The notes under the pieces are model-generated. The model saw only the letters and a program-made list of their open reading frames with translations, was not told the DNA's origin and made no database searches. Shown in pieces: positions 1 through 6,516 of a DNA stretch of 9,618 nucleotides; position 1 is the first letter of the stretch; each line of letters starts with the position of its first letter. The stretch lies in assembly GCA_945916025.1 (NCBI GenBank), contig CAMEGD010000053.1, positions 1-9,618 on the forward strand, in the 5' to 3' direction. The DNA is from an uncultured Clostridia bacterium (lineage in GTDB: Bacteria; Bacillota; Clostridia; Tissierellales; Peptoniphilaceae). Made by a program: the position numbers and the translations under genes.

Positions 1-4
1 CTTG

Positions 5-64
5 ACCTTATATAAAAGGTTAATTTCAAATTCACTTTAATAGTGAAATAGGTATAAGATACCT
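5..64. repeat. Cluster of three short inverted repeats upstream of pulA
   Basis: Three inverted repeats follow one another: ACCTT (5-9) with AAGGT (16-20); TTCACT (31-36) with AGTGAA (42-47), loop of 5; and AGGTAT (50-55) with ATACCT (59-64), loop of 3. None is GC-rich and none is followed by a T run, so they do not look like ordinary intrinsic terminators. They could be operators or weak RNA hairpins around the start of the pulA-rpoN transcript. The pairing is seen directly; the function is unknown, and short repeats of this size arise easily in AT-rich DNA. Confidence 0.45.
31..58 (+). promoter_or_regulatory. Possible sigma-A promoter for pulA-rpoN
   Basis: A -35-like TTCACT (31-36; 4 of 6 to TTGACA) is followed after 16 bases by TATAAG (53-58; 5 of 6 to TATAAT), which would start transcription near position 65. 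Each hexamer lies inside one of the inverted repeats of this leader, which would suit repression by a bound protein. The hexamers are imperfect and AT-rich DNA gives many such matches. A separate TTGACC at 2-7 has no good -10 at the right distance. Confidence 0.3.
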
Positions 65-65
65 T

Positions 66-95
66 AAAATCTACAAAAGTAAAATCTACAAAAGG
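66..95 (+). repeat. Tandem 15-base direct repeat before pulA
   Basis: AAAATCTACAAAAGT (66-80) is followed immediately by AAAATCTACAAAAGG (81-95), 14 of 15 bases identical. The second copy carries the only G-containing purine run (AAAGG, 91-95) that could serve as a pulA ribosome binding site, although it lies 16 bases from the ATG. It may simply be a replication-slippage duplication. Confidence 0.75.
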
Positions 96-111
96 TAATA
101 AAGAATTATAT

Positions 112-2037
112 ATGAATTTAGATAAGAAGTTAGAAGAAGTAAAGTACAACAAAGATATGGGACTTAAATACTCTAAAGATAATTCTATTTTTAGAGTATT
201 TTCACCTCCCAACGAAAATTTAAAACTTAGAATTTATGACAATTCCTATACTATAGTTGGAAGAGACTATTATATGGAAAAGGATGAGTATGGAGTATTT
301 GAAATTACTTTAAACCAAGATTTAGAAGGAAAGTTTTATACCTATATTACTGATGGTGGTTTAGAAGTAACTGATCCATATTCCTTTTCTTCATCAGTAA
401 ATTCTAATAGGACAGCTATTATTGACTTAAAAAAAACTGATCCTCAAGGCTTTAGGAGCCATATAATCCCTAATACAAAAGTACAAGAAGCAATTATATA
501 TGAATTACATCTTAAAGATTTTACCTTTAGCAAAACCTCAGGGGTTAAATATAGAGGAAAGTTTTTAGGATTAGCAGAAGAGAATACAAGTTACAACGGA
601 ATTTCAACAGGCTTAGATCATTTAGTAGAATTAGGAGTTACTCATGTTCATCTACTGCCTATATATGATTTTTTAACTGTAAATGAATATGAAGATTATT
701 TCAAAATTCCTGAAAATTATAACTGGGGCTATGACCCTGAACTATATAATGTTCCAGAAGGTTCTTATTCTACAATTCCAACAAGGCCAAGTAATAGGAT
801 ATATGAACTTAAGCAGTTGATAATGGCCCTACACGAAAAAGGCATAAAGGTAATAATGGATGTTGTGTATAATCACTTGTTTAGGGGAGTAAACTCTAAT
901 TTTGAGACCCTATATCCAGGATATTACCTTAGATATAAACAAAATGGACTTCCTTCAGATGGAGCTGGAGTAGGTACAGAGATGGACTCTCAAAGTTATA
1001 TGTATAGAAAGTTTATCCTTGATTCTATTAAGTTTTGGATGACAGAATATAAGATCGATGGATTTAGATTTGATTTAATGGGCCTAATAGACATTGATAC
1101 AATGGAGGAAGTAGTTAAAATCTCTAAGGAAATTAATAAAGACTCAATAATATACGGAGAACCTTGGGCTGGTGGAATTACTACCTTGCCATGTGATAAA
1201 ATGACTATAAAAGGCAGTCAGTGTGGAAAAAACTTTGCAACCTTTAATGACATATTTAGAGATTGTATAAAGGGAGATAACAATGGAAGAATCCCTGGCT
1301 TTGCTATGGGAGATTTTAACAAAAAAATTTGTGTAGAAAACGGAATTGTAGGTTCCATAAAATTTGATTCAATACACTCTAGTTTTACAACAGAACCTAC
1401 AGAGACCATTAACTATGTAAACTCCCATGATGATTTGATACTAGCAGATAAAATAGACTTGGTTCTTGAAAATAGTTCAAAAGAAGACAAAGAAGATGTA
1501 AATAAACTAGCTTTATCAATTTTATTGTTGTCATTTGGAATACCTTTTATTCACGAAGGAAACGAGTTTTTAAGATCAAAAAGGGGCATAAGAAATACCT
1601 ACAATGCTCCTATTACAATTAACCAAGTTGATTGGTCCTTAAAGGAAAAAAACTTTAAAGTATTTGAATATATAAGAGACCTAATAGGAATCAGAAAACA
1701 AATAAAATCCTTTTCTTTATATAATCAAAGGCAGATTATAGATAATTTAGTTTTTCTAGATTTTTCTACAAAACCCTTAATAGGCTATATACTAAAGGAT
1801 TGTGATGAGGCATACTACCTTAGTATTTTTAACTCAGGTTTAAGGGAAGAAAGGATTAAAAAATCAGAAATTATTAGTTCTTTTAATAAAAAGTTTAAGA
1901 AATTTATTGATGACATTCAGATTACCAGAATCTTTAATAAATTTGGACATGAAATGGAAAATACTTTTATTTATGGAGATAGTTTTGGAGTAGAAAAGAT
2001 TTCTACTCAAGTATATAAATTAGAAATAAGAAAGTGA
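112..2037 (+). CDS. pulA: Type I pullulanase (GH13 glycogen/alpha-glucan debranching enzyme)
   Basis: This 641-residue enzyme hydrolyses alpha-1,6 branch linkages in pullulan, glycogen or branched maltodextrins. Residues about 17-105 look like an N-terminal CBM48-type beta domain, followed by a GH13 barrel and a C-terminal beta domain. The type I pullulanase signature YNWGYDP is at 203-209. Conserved regions are DVVYNH at 250-255, GFRFD at 317-321 (nucleophile Asp321), YGEPW at 348-352 (acid/base Glu350) and YVNSHDD at 435-441 (Asp440). No signal peptide or extra carbohydrate-binding module is visible, so it probably acts in the cytoplasm on stored glycogen or imported dextrins. The length fits compact intracellular forms. 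The ATG at 112 is the most upstream start before an in-frame stop at 55-57, but its ribosome site is poor; Met16 (157) is an alternative. Region IV reads HDD rather than the more usual HDN. It is followed 7 bases later by rpoN, so the two are probably co-transcribed. Confidence 0.95.
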   Translation: MNLDKKLEEVKYNKDMGLKYSKDNSIFRVFSPPNENLKLRIYDNSYTIVGRDYYMEKDEYGVFEITLNQDLEGKFYTYITDGGLEVTDPYSFSSSVNSNRTAIIDLKKTDPQGFRSHIIPNTKVQEAIIYELHLKDFTFSKTSGVKYRGKFLGLAEENTSYNGISTGLDHLVELGVTHVHLLPIYDFLTVNEYEDYFKIPENYNWGYDPELYNVPEGSYSTIPTRPSNRIYELKQLIMALHEKGIKVIMDVVYNHLFRGVNSNFETLYPGYYLRYKQNGLPSDGAGVGTEMDSQSYMYRKFILDSIKFWMTEYKIDGFRFDLMGLIDIDTMEEVVKISKEINKDSIIYGEPWAGGITTLPCDKMTIKGSQCGKNFATFNDIFRDCIKGDNNGRIPGFAMGDFNKKICVENGIVGSIKFDSIHSSFTTEPTETINYVNSHDDLILADKIDLVLENSSKEDKEDVNKLALSILLLSFGIPFIHEGNEFLRSKRGIRNTYNAPITINQVDWSLKEKNFKVFEYIRDLIGIRKQIKSFSLYNQRQIIDNLVFLDFSTKPLIGYILKDCDEAYYLSIFNSGLREERIKKSEIISSFNKKFKKFIDDIQITRIFNKFGHEMENTFIYGDSFGVEKISTQVYKLEIRK

Positions 2038-2044
2038 TTAATAA

Positions 2045-3358
2045 ATGAGATTAGATGTTTCTCTAAAGCAGACGCAAAAACTTGCAATGACAACTGAATT
2101 ACGCCAATCTATAGAGATTCTTCAATATAACTACTTTGAGCTTATAGAATTTTTAATGGAAGAATCAGAACTAAATCCCACAATAGAAGTAGATTTTTCA
2201 AATATAGAAATGGACTTTTATTCTAAGGCATATAGTGGGCCGAGTGAAAGATCAGATAATGAGGATGAGAACAATTTTGAAAAGTATATTATCAAAGAGG
2301 AGAATTTATACGATTATGTATATGAACAACTAATCTTATCTAATTTTAATAAGACCCAAAGAATTATAGGGGAACTATTACTAGGCTTAATGGATGAAAA
2401 TGGCTATATAAAGGCTAATTTTTACGATTTTTCAAACAAGTATAATTTTTCTTTTGAAGAAGTAATGAAAGTGCTAAAAGTCATGCAAGAATTTTCTCCT
2501 ACGGGAATTTGTAGTACTTCTTTAGAAGAATGTCTGCTTAAACAAGCTAAGGAAAGAAACTTTTCAATTATAACCCAGGAAATCATAAAAAATGATTTAG
2601 TAGATTTAGCAGAAAATAGGGTGTCTTTCTTAGCAGAGAAATACAAGGTAGATCCAAAAGAAATTCAAGGATCCTTTGATAAAATAAAAAGCCTAGATCC
2701 AAAGCCTGGAAAGTTTTTAAGTTTAAGTAATAATCCAACGAAGTTCATTATTCCAGATGTAATTTTAGAAATAGAAAATGAGCAACTTAAAGTTTCACTA
2801 AACGAGGATGCCTTTATTAAGGTTAGTGAAAATAATTTTTATAAGGACTTGGCAAATGAAAATATTGATTCTCAAACAAAGGAATATTTAAAAACCAAAT
2901 TTAAAAGTACAAACTGGATAATAAACTCTATTAATCAAAGAAGAGAAACTATTTTAAAAGTTTCTAGAGAAATATGTAATTTTCAAAGGGACTATCTTCT
3001 TAACAAGGGCTATATTAAGCCTATGACTATGGTTGAAATAGCAGACAAAATAGAAGTTCATGAATCCACAATATCAAGGACTGTAAATGGAAAATATATT
3101 CAAACCCCATCTAAGGTTATTGAACTTAAGGACTTCTTTAAGGGAGGACTTACTAAAAATGATCAAGAAGTTTCAACTGATGAGATAAAAATATATATTA
3201 AAACAGAAATAGAAGGGGAGAACAAGAAAAAACCAATATCAGACCAGGATATAACTGATAAACTAAATGAGTTAGGATATGAGATATCTAGAAGAACTGT
3301 AGCTAAGTATAGGGATCAAATGGGAATATTAAACTCCAGTAAAAGAAAAAGATTCTGA
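2045..3358 (+). CDS. rpoN: RNA polymerase sigma-54 factor
   Basis: This 437-residue protein is the alternative sigma factor (RpoN/SigL) that directs RNA polymerase to -24/-12 promoters and needs an ATP-driven enhancer-binding activator to open DNA. Region I is recognisable at residues 5-47 (LKQTQKLAMTTELRQSIEIL, then the ELNP motif). An acidic linker (about 50-80) follows. The core-binding domain includes SPTGICSTSLEECLLKQ (151-167) and DPKPGKFL (218-225). A helix-turn-helix lies around 327-350, and the diagnostic RpoN box reads SRRTVAKYR (415-423), matching the usual ARRTVAKYR except for the first residue. The ATG follows the pulA stop by 7 bases with little ribosome site, which suggests translational coupling to pulA. 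No activator gene is present here. Sigma-54 genes next to the gap operon are known in Listeria and in Clostridia, normally with cggR between. Confidence 0.96.
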   Translation: MRLDVSLKQTQKLAMTTELRQSIEILQYNYFELIEFLMEESELNPTIEVDFSNIEMDFYSKAYSGPSERSDNEDENNFEKYIIKEENLYDYVYEQLILSNFNKTQRIIGELLLGLMDENGYIKANFYDFSNKYNFSFEEVMKVLKVMQEFSPTGICSTSLEECLLKQAKERNFSIITQEIIKNDLVDLAENRVSFLAEKYKVDPKEIQGSFDKIKSLDPKPGKFLSLSNNPTKFIIPDVILEIENEQLKVSLNEDAFIKVSENNFYKDLANENIDSQTKEYLKTKFKSTNWIINSINQRRETILKVSREICNFQRDYLLNKGYIKPMTMVEIADKIEVHESTISRTVNGKYIQTPSKVIELKDFFKGGLTKNDQEVSTDEIKIYIKTEIEGENKKKPISDQDITDKLNELGYEISRRTVAKYRDQMGILNSSKRKRF

Positions 3359-3366
3359 TATTAAAA

Positions 3367-3378
3367 CAAAATATTTTG
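3367..3378. repeat. 12-base perfect palindrome CAAAATATTTTG
   Basis: CAAAATATTTTG reads the same on both strands and lies 8 bases after the rpoN stop, about 40 bases upstream of the candidate gap -10 box. It could be a regulator binding site. It has no loop and no following T run, so it is not a usual terminator. Chance occurrence in AT-rich DNA is quite possible. Confidence 0.4.
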
Positions 3379-3419
3379 GGTATAAATGATATGGTAAAGT
3401 TAGATAAATAAAACAATAA

Positions 3420-3425
3420 TATAAT
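3420..3425 (+). promoter_or_regulatory. Candidate -10 box of the glycolytic operon promoter
   Basis: A perfect TATAAT is placed 78 bases before the gap ATG and would start transcripts near 3432, giving a leader of about 70 bases. No good -35 hexamer is found 16-18 bases upstream and there is no extended TG element, so the promoter may depend on an activator, or the real promoter may be elsewhere. The neighbouring inverted repeat covers the predicted start site. Confidence 0.5.
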
Positions 3426-3460
3426 CCAGTACTTTTACAAGATTAAAGTGTCTGGGAGAC
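3426..3460. promoter_or_regulatory. Overlapping inverted repeats at the predicted gap transcription start
   Basis: CCAG (3426-3429) and ACTTT (3431-3435) pair with AAAGT (3445-3449) and CTGG (3452-3455): nine base pairs with a one-against-two-base bulge and a nine-base loop. A second, smaller repeat, GTCT (3450-3453), GGG, AGAC (3457-3460), shares bases with the first, so the two RNA folds would exclude each other. The string TGTCTGGGAGAC recalls the TGTC and GGGAC elements of the Bacillus CggR operator, but the spacing does not match. An operator or leader structure is inferred, not shown. Confidence 0.4.
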
Positions 3461-3502
3461 TGTTGTTTTCTTAATATAAAAAAGACAAATAGGAGGAATA
3501 TT

Positions 3503-4510
3503 ATGTCTATAAAAACAGGAATAAACGGATTTGGAAGAATTGGTAGAGATGTAGTAAGAGGATATTTTGAGGAAGAACATGAAGGCTTAGATATCATAGC
3601 TATAAATGCAACAGGTGACTATGAAACTTTTGCTCATCTATTCAAATATGATACAGCTTATGGAAAATTCGAAGGTACAGTTGAACCTTACGAAGAAGGT
3701 CTTGTAATTAATGGTAAGAAAATTAAATTTACAAATCAAAGAGACCCTGAGTTAATTCCTTGGAAAGAACTTGGTGTAGAGCTTGTAATTGATTCTACTG
3801 GTGCTTTCAAAGATGTGGAAGGACTTGGAAAACACTTAAAAGCTGGTGCTAAAAAAGTTGTTTTAACTGCTCCTGGTAAGGGCTTAGACAACACAATAGT
3901 ACTTGGAGTAAATGAAGAAACTTATGATCCAGAAACACAAAACATAATTTCTAACGCTTCTTGTACAACAAACTGTCTTGCACCTATAACTAAAGTTGTT
4001 TTAGAAAACTTTGGTATTGAAAGAGGTCTTATGACAACAATTCATGCTTATACTAATGATCAAAACATTATGGACAATAAGCATAAAGACCTTAGAAGGG
4101 CAAGAGCTGCTGCTCAAAACATTATCCCAACAACTACTGGTGCTGCAAAGGCAGTTGCTGAAGTATTACCAGCAGTAAAAGGAAAGATGACTGGATATGC
4201 TGTAAGAGTACCAGTTATAACTGGATCTTTAGTAGACGTTACTTTTGAAATTTCAAAGGATGCTACAGTTGAAGATATTAATGCAGCTATGAAAAAAGCT
4301 TCTGAAAATGAACTAAAAGGCATATTAAAATATACAGATGAGCCATTAGTATCTACTGATATAGTTGCAGATAATCATTCTTCTATATTTGATTCTAACT
4401 TAACATTAGTACAAGATAGAATGGTTAAAATAGTTGCATGGTATGACAACGAATGGGGTTATTCACAAAGAGTAATCGGTCTTGCAAAATATGTTGCTGA
4501 AAGAATGTAG
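3503..4510 (+). CDS. gap: Glyceraldehyde-3-phosphate dehydrogenase, phosphorylating
   Basis: This 335-residue cytoplasmic enzyme oxidises glyceraldehyde-3-phosphate to 1,3-bisphosphoglycerate, first gene of the operon. The Rossmann motif INGFGRIGR is at 7-15; the active site SNASCTTNC (150-158) carries nucleophile Cys154, with His181 in TTIHAYT. The C-terminal WYDNEWGYS is at 313-321. Length is typical. The start is fixed by AGGAGG six bases upstream. Notable differences occur at the cofactor site: the Asp that gives NAD specificity (Asp32 of the Geobacillus enzyme) is replaced by Ala36 (AINATGDY), and the Leu-Pro pair (187-188 there) by Asn192-Lys193 (DNKHKDLRRAR). Bacillus GapB, which prefers NADP, also has Ala and Asn at the first two positions. 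The enzyme may therefore accept NADP or both cofactors. As the only gap in this operon it may still serve glycolysis. Its codons look biased as for a highly expressed gene. Confidence 0.98.
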   Translation: MSIKTGINGFGRIGRDVVRGYFEEEHEGLDIIAINATGDYETFAHLFKYDTAYGKFEGTVEPYEEGLVINGKKIKFTNQRDPELIPWKELGVELVIDSTGAFKDVEGLGKHLKAGAKKVVLTAPGKGLDNTIVLGVNEETYDPETQNIISNASCTTNCLAPITKVVLENFGIERGLMTTIHAYTNDQNIMDNKHKDLRRARAAAQNIIPTTTGAAKAVAEVLPAVKGKMTGYAVRVPVITGSLVDVTFEISKDATVEDINAAMKKASENELKGILKYTDEPLVSTDIVADNHSSIFDSNLTLVQDRMVKIVAWYDNEWGYSQRVIGLAKYVAERM

Positions 4511-4518
4511 TTTTTACA

Positions 4519-4552
4519 CACTGTAGGATCTCTAGATTCTACAGTGATTTTT
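4519..4552 (+). terminator. Hairpin with T run between gap and pgk (partial terminator or mRNA-processing element)
   Basis: CACTGTAGGATC (4519-4530) pairs with GATTCTACAGTG (4535-4546) over 12 bp, with one G-U pair and a TCTA loop, followed by TTTTT (4548-4552). It begins 8 bases after the gap stop and ends just before the pgk ribosome site. It has the form of a modest intrinsic terminator. Because pgk, tpiA, gpmI and eno have no visible promoter of their own, it more likely reduces read-through or protects the 3' end of a gap-only transcript. The structure is clear; the role is inferred. Confidence 0.75.
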
Positions 4553-4557
4553 AAATT

Positions 4558-4562
4558 GGAGG
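4558..4562 (+). promoter_or_regulatory. Ribosome binding site deciding the pgk start
   Basis: GGAGG lies 5 bases before the ATG at 4568 and selects that codon. An in-frame GTG at 4544 would add 8 residues, but it lies inside the 3' arm of the gap-pgk hairpin and upstream of this site, so it is not the start. Confidence 0.9.
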
Positions 4563-4567
4563 AAAAT

Positions 4568-5755
4568 ATGAATAAGAAAACTTTAAAAGACTTTAATTAT
4601 GAAGGTAAAAAGGTTTTAGTAAGGGTTGACTTTAATGTTCCTATGAAAGATGGAGTTATTAAAGATGACAAAAGAATAGTAGAATCCCTTCCAACTATAA
4701 AGTATCTAATAGAAAATAAGGCAAAAGTAATTTTACTTTCCCATTTAGGAAGACCAAAGGGCACACCAAACAAAGAATTTTCTTTAGAACCAGTTGGGAA
4801 GAAACTTTCTGAATTATTAGGTCAAGAAGTGTTATTTATCCCTGATGATAATGTGGTTTCAGATTCTGTAATGGACAAAATAAACAATTTAGCAGAAGGT
4901 CAAGTTGCCCTATTAGAAAATACAAGATATGTAGGTGGAGAAGAAAAGAACGACCCAGAATTTTCCGAAAAGCTATCTCAACTTGGAGACCTTTATGTAA
5001 ATGATGCTTTTGGTACATCCCATAGGGCCCATGCTTCTAACGTAGGAATTTCATCTAATCTACCATCAGCTGTTGGGAAACTAGTTGAAAAAGAAATAGA
5101 TATTATGGGTAAGGCAATAGAAGATCCAGAAAGACCATTTATAGCAATATTAGGTGGAGCTAAAGTTTCTGACAAAATAGGTGTAATTGAAAATCTTTTG
5201 GACCTAGTTGACAAAATTGTTATTGTTGGTGCCATGGCTAATACTTTCTTAAAGGCTCAAGGAAAAGAGCTTGGAAAATCTTTAGTAGAAGATGACAAAC
5301 TTGAACTAGCAGAAGAACTTATTAATAAGGCTAAAGACAAGAAGGTAGACCTAATACTACCCTCCGATGTAGTAATTACTGATGAAATAAATGAAGACGC
5401 TAAAGGACTTCTAGTATCTATAGATGAAATCCCTAATGATAAAATGGCAGTTGATATTGGAGATAGAACAATAGAAGATATTAAAACGGCCTTAGAAGGA
5501 GCTAAAACTGTAGTATGGAATGGTCCTGCTGGAATTTTTGAAATAGAAGAATTTTCTAAAGGAACCTTCAAAATCGCAGAAATATTAGCTGACAGTAGTG
5601 CCACTACAATAATTGGTGGGGGAGATTCAGCAGCTGCTATAGAAAAGGCTGGTCTAAGTGATAAAATTACCCACGTTTCAACTGGTGGAGGAGCAAGCTT
5701 AGAGCTACTAGAAGGAAAAGAATTACCTGGAATTGCTTCAATAGAGGATAAATAA
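4568..5755 (+). CDS. pgk: Phosphoglycerate kinase
   Basis: This 395-residue enzyme (from the ATG at 4568) transfers the acyl phosphate of 1,3-bisphosphoglycerate to ADP, making ATP and 3-phosphoglycerate. Visible family motifs are the substrate-binding VRVDFNVP (18-25), SHLGRP (58-63) and NDAFGTSHRAHAS (145-157) in the N-terminal domain. The nucleotide domain shows GGAKVSDK (196-203), WNGPAGIFE (317-325), GGGDSAA (350-356) and STGGGASLELL (371-381). Length is normal for bacterial PGK and no fusion to TpiA is present; the reading frame ends in TAA, whose last base is the first base of the tpiA ATG. Translation is likely coupled to tpiA. The hairpin just upstream may make its mRNA less abundant than that of gap. 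Confidence 0.98.
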   Translation: MNKKTLKDFNYEGKKVLVRVDFNVPMKDGVIKDDKRIVESLPTIKYLIENKAKVILLSHLGRPKGTPNKEFSLEPVGKKLSELLGQEVLFIPDDNVVSDSVMDKINNLAEGQVALLENTRYVGGEEKNDPEFSEKLSQLGDLYVNDAFGTSHRAHASNVGISSNLPSAVGKLVEKEIDIMGKAIEDPERPFIAILGGAKVSDKIGVIENLLDLVDKIVIVGAMANTFLKAQGKELGKSLVEDDKLELAEELINKAKDKKVDLILPSDVVITDEINEDAKGLLVSIDEIPNDKMAVDIGDRTIEDIKTALEGAKTVVWNGPAGIFEIEEFSKGTFKIAEILADSSATTIIGGGDSAAAIEKAGLSDKITHVSTGGGASLELLEGKELPGIASIEDK

Positions 5756-6516
5756 TGAGAAAAAAAATAATAGCTGGTAACTGGAAGATGAATAATGATC
5801 TTCCAGAAACAGAAAAATTTATAAATGCCTTTAAAGAGAAAAATTTTGACAACAAGGTAGATGTAGTTGTATGTCCACCTTTCACATCTCTTTATATGGC
5901 TAGTAAGCTTTTAGAGGGAACTAATATTAAAATAGGTGCCCAAAATATGCACTTTGAAGACAAGGGAGCTTTTACTGGAGAAGTATCAGCCCAAATGCTA
6001 AAATCTATTGGTATTGACTATGTAATTCTAGGTCATTCCGAAAGAAGAGAGTATTTCTTTGAAGATGATGAAATAATAAATAAAAAAGTTCTTAAAGCTT
6101 TAGAAAAAGATTTAAAACCAATACTTTGTGTTGGAGAAACTTTAGAGGAAACAGAAGCTAATAACCACTTTAATATTGTAAAAAATCAGTTAGTTAAGGA
6201 CTTAGAAAATGTATCTATAAAAAACCCTGAGGATTTAATCATAGCTTATGAACCAATTTGGGCCATAGGTACTGGTAAAAGTGCAAGTGCTGAAGATGCA
6301 GAAGAAATGTGTATATATATTAGAGAAACCTTAAGTCAAATATTTACAAAAGACCTAGCTGATAAAATAAGAATCCAATATGGAGGTTCAGTAAAACCTG
6401 AAACTATTAAAGAATTAATGGAAAAGGAAAACATTGATGGAGCCTTAGTTGGAGGAGCTAGTTTAAAGGTAGAAGACTTTTTTAATATTTCTAATTATGA
6501 GGTAATGAATGAATAG
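5755..6516 (+). CDS. tpiA: Triosephosphate isomerase
   Basis: This 253-residue TIM barrel interconverts dihydroxyacetone phosphate and glyceraldehyde-3-phosphate. Catalytic residues are all present: Asn9 and Lys11 in AGNWKMN (7-13), His94 in GHSERR (93-98) and Glu166 in AYEPIWAIGTGKSA (164-177, which includes the mobile loop 6). The phosphate-binding stretches YGGSVKP (209-215) and GALVGGASL (229-237) are intact. The start overlaps the pgk stop by one base (TAATG), with GAGG (5744-5747) 7 bases upstream inside pgk. Its 3' end overlaps gpmI by 8 bases. Length is typical and nothing is missing. Confidence 0.98.
   Translation: MRKKIIAGNWKMNNDLPETEKFINAFKEKNFDNKVDVVVCPPFTSLYMASKLLEGTNIKIGAQNMHFEDKGAFTGEVSAQMLKSIGIDYVILGHSERREYFFEDDEIINKKVLKALEKDLKPILCVGETLEETEANNHFNIVKNQLVKDLENVSIKNPEDLIIAYEPIWAIGTGKSASAEDAEEMCIYIRETLSQIFTKDLADKIRIQYGGSVKPETIKELMEKENIDGALVGGASLKVEDFFNISNYEVMNE

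Larger units (their letters stand above)
3359..3502. other. rpoN-gap intergenic region, no gene
   Basis: This 144-base AT-rich spacer holds no credible reading frame and no intrinsic terminator, so read-through from rpoN into gap is possible. It contains a 12-base palindrome (3367-3378), a perfect -10 hexamer (3420-3425), inverted repeats around the likely transcription start (3426-3460) and a strong gap ribosome binding site AGGAGG (3491-3496), 6 bases before the ATG. In Listeria and many Clostridia the repressor gene cggR would sit at this place. Confidence 0.8.

Noticed and set aside
3367..3378. Palindrome CAAAATATTTTG as a terminator of rpoN or a Rex site
   Set aside because: It has no loop, no GC pairs beyond its ends and no T run, so it is not a terminator; it does not match the Rex consensus TTGTTAANNNNTTAACAA.
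3400..3597. Minus-strand frame of 65 residues across the gap leader with a hydrophobic stretch
   Set aside because: It overlaps the gap start and leader, has no ribosome site, and its hydrophobic part arises from reading the AAA-rich leader in reverse.
4544..4567. Upstream GTG start that would lengthen Pgk by 8 residues
   Set aside because: The GTG lies in the 3' arm of the gap-pgk hairpin and before the GGAGG site; the ATG at 4568 has correct spacing and gives the usual PGK N-terminus.
4993..5604. Minus-strand open frames inside pgk (80 and 115 residues)
   Set aside because: They are rich in Ser/Ile/Leu as antisense readings of AT-rich genes tend to be, have no ribosome sites and match no family I recognise; pgk on the plus strand is certain.
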